From Pelomonas candidula (GTDB lineage: Bacteria; Pseudomonadota; Gammaproteobacteria; Burkholderiales; Burkholderiaceae_C), in contig NZ_JBIGIC010000001.1 in NCBI RefSeq assembly GCF_043555985.1, positions 248,001-312,000 on the forward strand: a stretch of 64,000 bases of DNA, given 5' to 3'. Made by a program: the position numbers and the translations under genes. Shown in pieces: positions 1 through 8,681 of this stretch. Within the stretch, counting starts at the first letter, position 1. Every line of letters starts with the position of its first letter. A model generated the notes under the pieces. It did no database searches and had not been told where the DNA came from. It worked only from the letters and a program-made list of their open reading frames with translations.

Positions 1-15
1 CCAGATCGGCTCCAT
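1..15 (-). CDS. possible 5' end of a gene running off the left edge
   Basis: On the minus strand an ATG at 15-13 is preceded by GGAGACAAGGCC, a good Shine-Dalgarno at suitable spacing. The frame reads Met-Glu-Pro-Ile-Trp up to base 1. It would be the next gene downstream of the YgjP-like peptidase in the same direction. Only five codons are visible, so nothing can be said about the product, and it may not be a gene at all. Confidence 0.25.
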
Positions 16-116
16 GGCCTTGTCTCCGTATTGCTTTGCTTGGCGGCGATTCTGACCGATGGCTGACAGCGGCCGGGTCAGGGGATTCGATAGCGCGATT
101 CGTGGGAGGCCTCTCA

Positions 117-833
117 TCAGCTGAGCAGCTGTTCCAACCGTTCGCGGACCTTCCGCCAACCTGGATGGACACTGTCCATCAGTGCGAAAAAGGCCGGTGA
201 ATGGTCGCGGATTCGCAGGTGGCAGAGCTCGTGCTGGATGACGCTGTCGATGGCGTCCAGCGGCGCCTGCGTCAAGCCGGGGTGGAGCGTCAGCACGCCG
301 TGGGCGGACAGGCTGCCCCAGCGGCGCTGCATGGTTCGCAGGCGCAAGATCGGCGCGGCGAGGCCGAAGAAGGCGTGGTGCTGCAGGCAGCGCTGCAGGC
401 GCTCGCCAAAGATGCCTCGCGCCTGGGCCAGCCGCCAGCCATGAACCAGATCCGCGATCTGGGCAGCGGACCGTGAAGCGAGGGCGCGAACGACCAACTT
501 GTGCCCTTCCACACTGACGCCCTCGGTGCCGGCTTCAGCTCGGCAGACTTGCAGCATCAGTTGCGAGCCCAGGTGGCGATGGGTTTCTCCCGACAGATAG
601 GCCCGGGGCGCCGTGCGCGGCTCGAAGCGCGCCAGCCCGGCATGCTGCGAGTCGAGCCAGCGCCTGTGCCGCGCCAGCAGCTCGGCGACCTGCTCGGCGC
701 CCCAGCCGGCCGGGATGCGCGCCACGATACGCCTTTCCCCCGTCACCTCCAGCGTCGCTGTGCGCTGCCGGCGGGCGCTGGGCTGCACGTCCAACGCCGT
801 CGCCCAGGACGGCAATTCGAAGTCAGCGTCCAT
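117..833 (-). CDS. YgjP/SprT-like zinc metallopeptidase (DUF45/M48-like)
   Basis: The 238 aa protein carries the zinc motif HELCH followed by HSPAFF and a C-terminal HPGW, the usual end of the YgjP (WLM/DUF45) family. It should be a soluble, cytoplasmic Zn-dependent peptidase; the substrate is unknown. The N-terminal half contains the beta-rich region typical of the family, and the length matches. Its ATG lies inside the end of hsdR (11 nt overlap), so it is translationally coupled to the restriction subunit. In many genomes YgjP-type genes sit at the end of type I restriction operons, which is the arrangement here. What it does for the restriction system is not known. Confidence 0.85.
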   Translation of the reverse strand: MDADFELPSWATALDVQPSARRQRTATLEVTGERRIVARIPAGWGAEQVAELLARHRRWLDSQHAGLARFEPRTAPRAYLSGETHRHLGSQLMLQVCRAEAGTEGVSVEGHKLVVRALASRSAAQIADLVHGWRLAQARGIFGERLQRCLQHHAFFGLAAPILRLRTMQRRWGSLSAHGVLTLHPGLTQAPLDAIDSVIQHELCHLRIRDHSPAFFALMDSVHPGWRKVRERLEQLLS

Positions 834-3800
834 TCAGCCCCCGGCGGCGCGCCAGCTGCATGGATTGCTCGATGACGGCGTCCATCTGCTGGCTGGTCAG
901 CGGCGTCGGCAACTGCGGGCCGAGCACGTCGTAGAGGAAATGATCCAGCGCCGTCTTGGTGGCGTTGACAGCTTCCAGGTTGCGCCAATAGTCCACCACG
1001 GCATGCTCACCCAGGGCCTCCATCACCGCCTGGGCCGTCATCTCTGCCAGCGCGTTGGCGCGATCCGGCGCAATGCCCTCAAAGATCCGGCGCACCAGGC
1101 CATAGACGGCCAGCGCGTCGTCCTGGCCACGCAGCGCCGCCGGTACCTCGTCCTGGGGCCGCTGCGCCATCCCATCACGCACCGCCTTCACCTGCGCCAG
1201 GTAGGCCAACTCGTTGATGCGCTTGGCCTTGTAGTCGTCGATGGCGTCCTGCACCAGCTTGGAGAAGCGCTCGTACTGCGCCGGGTCCAGCTTGATGCGC
1301 TCATCGATCACGCGCTTGAGGTTGTGCGCCATCACGTCCGCCTGAGCCGCCGGGCCGCGCTCGCTCTCGGGGCGGGTCTGCAGCGCGGCATCCACCGAGG
1401 CCGGGTCGAAGATGTCCACCGGCGCATGCAATTGCAACACCTCGTCTGCCGCCAGATGCACGTTCAGCAGCTTGCGGATGCGCGGCTCGTAGTGCCGGCG
1501 GAAGTCCACCGCCTCGGCAAAGCGCAGTTGGGCCGACTGCTTCAGCGCCATCAGCCGTTTCAGGTCGGCCTTGTAGCGCTCCACCTGCACGGCCGGCGTC
1601 TCGGCCAGGAAGCGCTCTAGCCCGAAGGCCAGCGCCAGCAACCGGCCGAAGGCCGACAGCCGGGTATAGAACTCCTCACGCATCGCCTCATCGCGCAACA
1701 ACTCCTCGTGCGCCGCCATGCCCGCACTCGCCGGCAGCTCGCGGAACAGCTCCAGCAGATGGGCATGCACGTCGGGCAGCTTCAGCACCTCGTCGTAGGC
1801 CGATTCCACCGTGCCCAGCAAGTCTTCGTCGGCAAAGCCTGCCAGCGCCTCGTAGCTGCTCATCGCACCCTTGAGCTCCTTGAGCACGCCGGCGTAGTCG
1901 ACGATCTGGCCATACTCCTTCTCGATGCGCCCGCCGTCCTCGGTGCGTTGCTCGTAGAGCCGGTTCACGCGGGCGATGGCCTGCAGCAGCGTGTGCGCCT
2001 TCAACTCCCGCGTCAGGTAGAGCACGCGGTTGCGCGGGGCATCAAAGCCGGTCAGCAGCTTGTCCTTCACGATCAGCAGCTCCGGCCGGTCGCTCTGCTT
2101 GAACGCACCGATCAGCCCCTCGTTGTAGGCCTCCTCGTTGCCGTAGCGCGCCATCATCTTGGCCCAGAAACGATGCACGTCGTCGTTGGGCTCATCGTCA
2201 ACATCCTCGTGGCCGCGGCGGTGCTGCGGGCCGGAGATCAGCACCTCGGCGCTGACATGGCCGATCTCGTCCAGGTACTCCTTCAGCTTCACCGCCGCCG
2301 CGCGGCTCTGAGCCACCACCTGGCCCTTGAACGGCGTGCCCTGCCAGTTGGCGCGGAAATGCTCGCTGATGTCGAAGGCCATCATCTGCAGCACGCGGTC
2401 GCTGGCATTGATGAGGTTGGCGCGTGAGAACTTGCGCTTCAGGTCGGCCTGCTCGGCTTCGCTCAGGCCCACGACGATGCGGCGCCACCAGGTGTCCATG
2501 GCCGGCTGGTCCTGCTTCACGTCCACCAGGCGCGACTCGTAGAACAGCCGCACCACCGCACCGTCCTTCACCGCCTCGTTCATCGTGTAGCTGTCGATGA
2601 GGCCGCCGAAGCGCTGCAGCGTGTCGCGCTCCTTGCGCGTCACCGGCGTGCCGGTGAAGCCGATGTAGCAGGCATTGGGCATCAGCAGCCGCATGCGCGC
2701 CGCCAGCGAGCCGAAGTTGGTGCGGTGGCTCTCGTCCACCAGCACGAAGATGTCGGGAGACTCGGCCCGGAAGCTCTTGGCCAGCGCACCCACGCGGTCG
2801 AATTTCTGGATCAGCGTCGTGATGAGCTGGGCCTTGGGGCTCTGCACCAGCGCCAGCAGCTCGCGGGCGGAGCGGGCGCGCTCCGGTTTGAGCTCGCACG
2901 ACATGAAGGTCTTGCCGATCTGCGCGTCCAGGTCTTCCCGGTCGGTCACCAGCACGATGCGAGGGTTGACCACGCCGCGCAGTTGCGCGATGCGCCGCGC
3001 CAGCATCACCATCGTCAGCGACTTGCCCGAGCCCTGCGTGTGCCACACCACGCCACCGCGGCGCCGGCGCGCGTTCGGGTCCTGCTGCACGCGGTTCACG
3101 GGGCTGGGCTCCCACTGCTGGATGCGCGCCACCATCTTCTCGATGGCGCGCACCTGCTGGTGCCGGGCCAGCTTGCGCTCGCCGCCGTCGAACACCGTGT
3201 AGTGCTGCACCAGGCTCAGCAGCCGCGACGGCCGCAACAGCGCGAACATCGCCCGGTCTTGCGCGCTGGGCTCGCGGGCGGCATGGTAAGCGGCCTCGGG
3301 CTCCGCCACGCCGCCCGGCTCGTCAGGGCCTTGCCGTTGCAGCAGCGCCTCCATCGCATCGGCATTCAGCTCACGCGCCAGGGCCGGCGGCAGCGGCTGG
3401 GCCAGCGCCTGGCGCAGCGCCTCCTCGTCCACCACCTCGGGCCAGTTGCCGTAGAACTTCAGCGCCGTGCCCACCGCGCCCACCTTGGCCGAATGCCGGT
3501 TCAGCGCCAGCAGCAGCTGTGCGTAGACGAAGAGCTGCGGCGCCTGGCCGCTGCCCTGGTAGCTGATCAGGCCCGACACGCCCTCGTCCACCGGCACGCC
3601 GGGCGCCTTGCACTCGATGACGGCCCAGGGCATGCCGTTGACGAAGCACACCAGGTCCAGCCGCACCGTCTGCGTGCTGCGCTGGCGCTCCACGACGAAC
3701 TCCGGCGACACCTGCCAGCTGTTGGCCTCGGGCTGCTCCCAGTCCACGTAGCGCAGCGAGCGGGCCCGCATGTCGCCGTCGATGGTCTGCTCCAGCGCCG

Positions 3801-4128
3801 TGCCCAGCGTCAGCAGCTCGTGCACCTCGGCATTGCCGGTCAGCAGGCCATCGAAGCGCAGGTTCTTCAGCTTCTGGATGGCGGCGCTGAGGTTCTCCTC
3901 GCTGAACAGATGCAACTCGCCACCGGCCTGGATGCGGTTGATGCGCTTGAGCGCGTCGCGCAGCACCGGCTCCAGCACCACCTCGCCCAACCGCCCACCC
4001 CGCAGCTCGCGCGCGCGGCGCGGGCTCAGGTACTCGTAGCCGAGGGCCAGCAGCAACTGCAGCGCGGGGCGCTGGGATTCGAGGAGCTCGCTGGTGGAGA
4101 AGTCGGGGGAGTGTGATGACGCGGCCAT
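823..4128 (-). CDS. hsdR: type I restriction endonuclease, R (motor/nuclease) subunit
   Basis: The 1101 aa length is usual for HsdR. Around residues 160-190 is a PD-(D/E)xK nuclease core, with a D in RLDLVCFVNG and the VIECKAP motif. The SF2 translocase follows: Walker A HTQGSGKSLTMV near residue 370, the DEAH-box variant VDESHRTNFGS, TGTPV (motif III) and the RVNRLY helicase motif. The long C-terminal helical region should bind the methyltransferase core. HsdR cuts DNA far from the recognition site after ATP-driven translocation, when HsdM/HsdS meet unmethylated DNA. It begins 6 nt after the hsdS stop and overlaps the next gene by 11 nt. No frameshift or lost motif was seen, so it should be functional. 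Confidence 0.95.
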   Translation of the reverse strand: MAASSHSPDFSTSELLESQRPALQLLLALGYEYLSPRRARELRGGRLGEVVLEPVLRDALKRINRIQAGGELHLFSEENLSAAIQKLKNLRFDGLLTGNAEVHELLTLGTALEQTIDGDMRARSLRYVDWEQPEANSWQVSPEFVVERQRSTQTVRLDLVCFVNGMPWAVIECKAPGVPVDEGVSGLISYQGSGQAPQLFVYAQLLLALNRHSAKVGAVGTALKFYGNWPEVVDEEALRQALAQPLPPALARELNADAMEALLQRQGPDEPGGVAEPEAAYHAAREPSAQDRAMFALLRPSRLLSLVQHYTVFDGGERKLARHQQVRAIEKMVARIQQWEPSPVNRVQQDPNARRRRGGVVWHTQGSGKSLTMVMLARRIAQLRGVVNPRIVLVTDREDLDAQIGKTFMSCELKPERARSARELLALVQSPKAQLITTLIQKFDRVGALAKSFRAESPDIFVLVDESHRTNFGSLAARMRLLMPNACYIGFTGTPVTRKERDTLQRFGGLIDSYTMNEAVKDGAVVRLFYESRLVDVKQDQPAMDTWWRRIVVGLSEAEQADLKRKFSRANLINASDRVLQMMAFDISEHFRANWQGTPFKGQVVAQSRAAAVKLKEYLDEIGHVSAEVLISGPQHRRGHEDVDDEPNDDVHRFWAKMMARYGNEEAYNEGLIGAFKQSDRPELLIVKDKLLTGFDAPRNRVLYLTRELKAHTLLQAIARVNRLYEQRTEDGGRIEKEYGQIVDYAGVLKELKGAMSSYEALAGFADEDLLGTVESAYDEVLKLPDVHAHLLELFRELPASAGMAAHEELLRDEAMREEFYTRLSAFGRLLALAFGLERFLAETPAVQVERYKADLKRLMALKQSAQLRFAEAVDFRRHYEPRIRKLLNVHLAADEVLQLHAPVDIFDPASVDAALQTRPESERGPAAQADVMAHNLKRVIDERIKLDPAQYERFSKLVQDAIDDYKAKRINELAYLAQVKAVRDGMAQRPQDEVPAALRGQDDALAVYGLVRRIFEGIAPDRANALAEMTAQAVMEALGEHAVVDYWRNLEAVNATKTALDHFLYDVLGPQLPTPLTSQQMDAVIEQSMQLARRRGLNGR

Positions 4129-4134
4129 GAGTTC

Positions 4135-5319
4135 TCAGCTCCCGGAAAGGATGGGCGTCGGCGCACCAGAAAACAGGCGTTGCATCAGGCTGCGCTTTTG
4201 CTGCTTCAGCCGGCCGAGCAAGGCTTCGGCTGCCTGAGTCTCGCGGCGCGCGGTGTCCAGGATGCCCACCACTTCGCGTTGACGCTCCAGGCTGGGCACG
4301 GGCATCTGCAGGCGCATGAAATCGTCGGCGGTGACGTTGAGCAGGCCATGCGCTCGGGCGCCCGCCTGCGTGACCCGGCGCAGTTGCGGGTTCAGCGCAC
4401 CGGACTCGAAGAAATCGCGGCAGTAATCTGCATCCAGCGGCGCGTCGGGGCGCAGCGCAAAGCAGAGGTAGAGCGTCGACACGATGCCTTCGTCGTAGCG
4501 CTCCAGCTGCTTGATCGCCCCGAAGGGGTAGCCCTGCGAGAAGCTGCGGTTGTAGGCGAACTCGCCTCGGCGCAGCAGCAGGTAGTGGTCGTTTTGCTTG
4601 GACGCGATGCTCTTGTCGAAATACTCGGCTTGATCAATGAGGCCGGCACGGCCAGAGATGGTCAGCGTGCGGTGGCAACTGGCAGTGTTCTTGCGCACAA
4701 CACGTTCAAATAATTGGCTGAGGGGCGATTTGGTTTTCTTGTCGGCTCTACCAAACAGCACTTCGGCCAATGCCGACATACGAACCTCAAGCAGACCAAG
4801 CTGCTGTTCAGCAAGCTCAATCGACGTGTCAACGCAATCCAGTACCACCGCAAACTCTCGCTGCTTCTCGAGTGACGGCAAGCAAAGCAACTGGCTATCA
4901 ATATCAGCCTTGCGGACATGCATAAGGCTCGACTTGAAGCCGTGCGCTTTCTGTTCGATGCGAAGCGTGACCCACTGCAAGGCATGGCACAGCCAGGACT
5001 TGTTCACATCGCCCTTGGGTCGCAGTCGATAAATGTGTTGATTCAGAACGCCCCGGGGGCCCGGCCAAACCGTTGCGCCAAAAGAAACTCCCTTCACACC
5101 CGCCCATGCGAACAGAAGGTCGCCGGGTTCGACGATCCACCGTGGGTCCGGCAGGCCAGCAAAGTGGTTGAAGCGATCCGAACCATTCAGGTTCTGGATG
5201 CGAATGATGGGTAAGCCGGCATCGCTCCAATCTGATGGACTGAAGCCATGACCGTTCTCGAAATCACAGAGATCCTTGACCGCCACCGTCTTGCCAGCGG
5301 CACTCGAACGCTTAGCCAC
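4135..5319 (-). CDS. hsdS: type I restriction-modification specificity (S) subunit
   Basis: The 394 aa protein has two target-recognition domains, each followed by a helical dimerisation segment. The first covers about residues 15-165 and ends in the typical PSLEKQREFAVVLD linker. The second covers about 210-350 and ends in PSLERQREVVGILD. The start is GTG at 5319, with GAGAGG 8 nt upstream and an 8 nt overlap with the end of rhuM; no in-frame ATG fits. It should pair with two HsdM copies and define a bipartite recognition sequence, which cannot be predicted from sequence alone. Codon use in the middle (4650-5050) is less GC-rich than in hsdM and hsdR, as expected for recognition domains that are often exchanged. 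Confidence 0.93.
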   Translation of the reverse strand: MAKRSSAAGKTVAVKDLCDFENGHGFSPSDWSDAGLPIIRIQNLNGSDRFNHFAGLPDPRWIVEPGDLLFAWAGVKGVSFGATVWPGPRGVLNQHIYRLRPKGDVNKSWLCHALQWVTLRIEQKAHGFKSSLMHVRKADIDSQLLCLPSLEKQREFAVVLDCVDTSIELAEQQLGLLEVRMSALAEVLFGRADKKTKSPLSQLFERVVRKNTASCHRTLTISGRAGLIDQAEYFDKSIASKQNDHYLLLRRGEFAYNRSFSQGYPFGAIKQLERYDEGIVSTLYLCFALRPDAPLDADYCRDFFESGALNPQLRRVTQAGARAHGLLNVTADDFMRLQMPVPSLERQREVVGILDTARRETQAAEALLGRLKQQKRSLMQRLFSGAPTPILSGS

Positions 5320-6322
5320 GACTGGAACCTCTCGGACGCTTCGCTATCTCTTCAAGCGTCTGAATGTCGGCAACGCCCGACACCGCGTCCTCTCCACGTC
5401 TCGCCGCATCAAACACCTCATACCGCTCATGCGCCAGCCGCTCGGCCACCGCATGGCTGACCTGGCCGGCGTTGTCCAGCACCTCGCGCTCGTTGAACTG
5501 CAGGAAGGCGTCCAGCCGCGAGGCCCAGTCGGCCATGGTCATGGCCTTGCGGCGCTGGGCCTGGTCCTCGGCGAAGTCGAGGTACATGGTGACGATGCGG
5601 TTGAGCTCGGCCAGCTCGTCCTTGCCGAGGTAGTTCTTGGCGATGGTCACGTCCTGCTTGCGCACGCGCTCGCCCTTCCAGGCGGTGAGTCCCATGTTGG
5701 GCGCGGCGGCGTCGGCGCGCTGGCTGACGAGCTCGGCCGCAGTCTGGCCGGTCACGGCGTAGAGCATCTTGTTCTGCACCTTCTTGAAGAAGGCCTGGGC
5801 GGCGTCGGTGCCGGCGTCGTAGTCGATGGCTGTGGCGTAGATATCGCGCACCTTGTCGTAGAAGCGCTTCTCGCTGGCGCGGATGTCGCGGATGCGCGCC
5901 AGCAGCTCGTCGAAGTAGTCCCAGCCGCCGGGGTCCTTCAGGCGCTCGTCGTCCATGACGAAGCCCTTGACGAGGTACTCGCGCAGGTGGGTGGTGGCCC
6001 ACTGGCGGAACTGGGTGCCGCGGTGGCTGCGCACGCGGTAGCCGATGGCCAGCACCATGTCGAGCTTGCAGAGCTTGACCTGGCGGCGCACCTCGCGGCC
6101 CCCCTCCTGGGCAACTATTAAGTGTTCTTTAATGGTTGCCTCGGCGATGAGTTCGCCCTCGGCCAGGATGTTGCGGATGTGGATGTTGATGTTGGGAACG
6201 CTGGTCTGGAACAGCTCGGCGAGCTCGGCCTGCGAGAGCCACACGGTGCCGTCCAGCGCGCGGAGCTGGATGGTGGCCTGGCCATCGGGCGTGGTGTAGA
6301 GCAGCAGCTCGCCCGCGCTCAT
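5312..6322 (-). CDS. rhuM: RhuM family protein
   Basis: From the ATG at 6322 (ATGA overlap with the hsdM stop) the product is 336 aa. It begins LLLYTTPDGQATIQLR and then has WLSQAELAELFQTSVPNI, matching the N-terminal RhuM signature (a putative DNA-binding fold in which the protein 'chooses' between targets), followed by a C-terminal catalytic-looking helical half. RhuM was named as a Salmonella pathogenicity-island gene and often occurs inside type I restriction operons; its biochemical role is unsettled. Here it lies between hsdM and hsdS and overlaps both, so it is made in step with the methyltransferase. A longer in-frame open stretch upstream is only the antisense-free shadow of hsdM and was not used. 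Confidence 0.88.
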   Translation of the reverse strand: MSAGELLLYTTPDGQATIQLRALDGTVWLSQAELAELFQTSVPNINIHIRNILAEGELIAEATIKEHLIVAQEGGREVRRQVKLCKLDMVLAIGYRVRSHRGTQFRQWATTHLREYLVKGFVMDDERLKDPGGWDYFDELLARIRDIRASEKRFYDKVRDIYATAIDYDAGTDAAQAFFKKVQNKMLYAVTGQTAAELVSQRADAAAPNMGLTAWKGERVRKQDVTIAKNYLGKDELAELNRIVTMYLDFAEDQAQRRKAMTMADWASRLDAFLQFNEREVLDNAGQVSHAVAERLAHERYEVFDAARRGEDAVSGVADIQTLEEIAKRPRGSSRG

Positions 6323-7887
6323 TCGAGCACTCCCAATGCCGCCAGGTGCTGGCGCATCTCGGCGCGCACGGCGGCCAGCTCGGTTTCGAGGCGGTCGATG
6401 TCGCGTTGCACGGCGCGCAGGTCGATCTCGGGCTCGGGTTCGCTGCTGTCGAGGTAGCGGGCGATGTTGAGGTTGTAGTCGTTGGCGGCAATGTCGGCGC
6501 GGCTGACGAGGGCGGCGTAGCGCTCCACCGGCTGGCGGGCACGGTGGGTGGCGAGGACGCGCTCGATGTGCTCTGGCGCCAGGCGGTTGCGTGTCTTGAC
6601 GGGCTGGAAGTCGCGGCTGGCGTCGATGAAGAGCACGTCGTCCACCGCCTCGCGCGCGCCGCCGGGCTCGCGGGCGCGGTCGAACACGAGGATGGCGACC
6701 GGGATGCCGGTGGTGGGGAAGAGGTTGGCGGGCAGGCCGATGACGGCGTCGAGCAGGTTGTCTTCGATGAGGCGCTGGCGGATGCGGCCCTCGGAGGCGC
6801 CGCGGAACAGCACGCCGTGCGGCACGACGACGGCCACGCGGCCGCGCTGAGGCAGGGCGACCTCGATCATGTGGCTGACGAAGGCGTAGTCGCCCCGGCT
6901 TTTTGGCGGCAGGCCGCGCCAGAAGCGCTTGAAGCGGTCGCTGCCGGCTTCGTCCACGCCCCATTGGTCGAGGCTGAAGGGCGGGTTGGCAACGACGATG
7001 TCGAAGCGCAGCAGGCGGTCGCCGTCGAGCAGTAGCGGGTTGCGCAACGTGTCGCCGCGTTCGATGCGGGCGGCGTCGTAGCCATGGATGAACATGTTCA
7101 TCAGGGCCAGGGCGTAGGTGCCCTGGTTCATCTCCTGGCCGTAGAGGGCGACGTTGCGCGCGTCGCCATGCTCGGCCACGGCACGCGCGGCCTCGATGAG
7201 CAGGCCGGCGGAGCCGCAGGTGGGGTCGCAGATGCGCATGCCGGGGCGCGGGTCCACGAGGCGGGCGAGCAGCGTGGAGACGCCGGTGGGTGTGTAGAAC
7301 TCGCCGGCCTTCTTGCCTGCGTCGCTGGCGAAGCGCTCGATCAGGTACATGTAGGTGTTGCCGATCACGTCTTCGCTGGAGTGGCTGGGGCGCAGGTCCA
7401 GGTCGTAGAAGTTGTTCAGCAGGCTCTTCAGCCGGGCGTTGCGCTCGGCGGTGTCGCCCAGCGCGTTCTCGCTGTTGAAGCTGATGCCGCGGAACACGTC
7501 GTCGAAATGCAGGCGGTCCTTGTTGGCCTCGGCGATCTGGCGCAAGGCGATGTCGATGAGCTCGCCGATGTTGTTGCGCTCGCGGCGGTCGAAGAGATTC
7601 TGGAAGTCGGCCCGAAAGCTGTCTGGCGACTCGCCCTTGTGCGCCGGCAACGTGACCACAGGCAGCACGAAACGATCGCGCAGCATCAAGCGCTCGATGC
7701 GCTCGGGGTTGTCGCCGTACTGCTTCGCGTAGGCCTCGTAGTGGTCGTGCCAGACGTCGCTGATGTACTTGAAGAACATCATCGTGAGGATGTAGTCCTT
7801 GTACTGAGCGGGGTCGATGGACCCGCGGAAGGTGTCACAGGCCTTCCAGGCGATGCGGTTGATGTCTTCTTGGGTCTGAACGGGCAT
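6319..7887 (-). CDS. hsdM: type I restriction-modification methyltransferase (M) subunit
   Basis: The 522 aa N6-adenine methyltransferase has the HsdM N-terminal domain (residues about 5-140), AdoMet motif I DPTCGSAGLL and the catalytic NPPF motif in VVANPPFSL. The GEFYTP segment typical of HsdM lies just before motif I. The start is ATG at 7887 with AGGAG at good spacing; the open frame extends to 8130, but that upstream part is low-complexity shadow of the next gene. It modifies both strands of the host recognition site and forms the core complex with HsdS. It ends with an ATGA overlap into rhuM, placing rhuM inside the hsdM-hsdS pair. Confidence 0.96.
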   Translation of the reverse strand: MPVQTQEDINRIAWKACDTFRGSIDPAQYKDYILTMMFFKYISDVWHDHYEAYAKQYGDNPERIERLMLRDRFVLPVVTLPAHKGESPDSFRADFQNLFDRRERNNIGELIDIALRQIAEANKDRLHFDDVFRGISFNSENALGDTAERNARLKSLLNNFYDLDLRPSHSSEDVIGNTYMYLIERFASDAGKKAGEFYTPTGVSTLLARLVDPRPGMRICDPTCGSAGLLIEAARAVAEHGDARNVALYGQEMNQGTYALALMNMFIHGYDAARIERGDTLRNPLLLDGDRLLRFDIVVANPPFSLDQWGVDEAGSDRFKRFWRGLPPKSRGDYAFVSHMIEVALPQRGRVAVVVPHGVLFRGASEGRIRQRLIEDNLLDAVIGLPANLFPTTGIPVAILVFDRAREPGGAREAVDDVLFIDASRDFQPVKTRNRLAPEHIERVLATHRARQPVERYAALVSRADIAANDYNLNIARYLDSSEPEPEIDLRAVQRDIDRLETELAAVRAEMRQHLAALGVLE

Positions 7888-7933
7888 GGGGTCTCCTGAG
7901 ACCCGCGACGCGGCGGTCGCGGGCCGGCTGGGG

Positions 7934-8347
7934 CTAGTGCGAGGGTTTCTCGCGCAGCAGGAAGTGGATCTCGCGCAGCGTGGCGCGCTGGCGCTGGGCG
8001 AAGGCGGATTCACCGCGCTGGCTGATGCCGTAGAGCAGGGCCAGCGGCAGGCCCACGCCCAGCGCTGCCAGCGCGAGCGTGAGGCCGTGGGGCCAGCCCA
8101 GCCACTGGCTGCTGAGGTGTGTGGCACCACCGCCCGTCAGCGCCCAGAACTGCAAGCGGATGAGCAGCCAGCGCATGCGCGACAGTTCCTCGTCGAGCAG
8201 GCGCTGGCGGTGGCGGCACTCCTGCTGCAACTCGGCAACCGAACACTGCGCCAACGGCTTGCCCTCGCCCGACTCGACACCGACGAACTGGATGAAGTTG
8301 CCCGCACCGCCCTGCACGATGGGGCTGTGGTTGAAATGCTGGGACAT
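7934..8347 (-). CDS. small two-helix membrane protein of the restriction operon
   Basis: The 137 aa product is not recognised. After about 45 polar residues, including a coiled-coil-like stretch (VAELQQECRHRQRLLDEELS), two hydrophobic segments follow: LLIRLQFWALTGGG and LTLALAALGVGLPLALLYGI. The C-terminus is basic and polar. The ATG at 8347 has GAGGAG five bases upstream, so it is well translated. It sits 46 nt before hsdM and 9 nt after the GIY-YIG-like gene, on the same strand, and is therefore part of the operon. Small membrane proteins in defence operons can act as effectors or anchors, but nothing in this sequence proves such a role. Confidence 0.75.
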   Translation of the reverse strand: MSQHFNHSPIVQGGAGNFIQFVGVESGEGKPLAQCSVAELQQECRHRQRLLDEELSRMRWLLIRLQFWALTGGGATHLSSQWLGWPHGLTLALAALGVGLPLALLYGISQRGESAFAQRQRATLREIHFLLREKPSH

Positions 8348-8356
8348 GGCAGCTCC

Positions 8357-8662
8357 TCAGCGGTCGCCACAGGGCGGGTTGAACTGCGCACGCAGCTGCT
8401 GCTCGATGCGCATGCGGTCGGGCTCGGCGCAATACCAGGCGGCGCAGGCCAACTCGGGCATGCCTTGGCGCCGCCATTGCGGGCGGCGGTCATGGCTGTC
8501 GATGCGGCCGCGGACGTCCTGCGACTCGCCGATGTCCAGCACCAGCCAAGTGGCGCCGGGCGCGTGCCGCCCCAGGATGGCGTAGACGCCGGAGCGCGCC
8601 GCCAGTTGCCCGGCATTCGGGTGCGGGCCATCAAACGCATAAGATCCGATCTGGATCGTCAT
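8357..8662 (-). CDS. small GIY-YIG-like protein
   Basis: The 101 aa product starts at ATG 8662 (AAGGAAG upstream); an upstream start at 8695 is possible but has no ribosome site. The order GVYAILGR, VLDIGES, VRGRIDSH and a C-terminal RIEQQLRAQF resembles the GIY-YIG fold: the GVY strand, a second strand with D-I-G in place of Y-I-G, a conserved Arg, and a late Glu in a helix. GIY-YIG enzymes are metal-dependent nucleases. Here the second motif is DIG rather than YIG, so catalysis is uncertain. It lies within a restriction operon, between a half-size specificity subunit and a membrane protein. Confidence 0.65.
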   Translation of the reverse strand: MTIQIGSYAFDGPHPNAGQLAARSGVYAILGRHAPGATWLVLDIGESQDVRGRIDSHDRRPQWRRQGMPELACAAWYCAEPDRMRIEQQLRAQFNPPCGDR

Positions 8663-8681
8663 ATTTGCTTCCTTGCAGAGG

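Noticed and set aside
7888..8130. Longer start for hsdM
   Set aside because: The 81 extra codons overlap the two-helix protein gene in another frame, are Ser/Arg/Pro-rich and lack homology-like features; the ATG at 7887 has a proper ribosome site.
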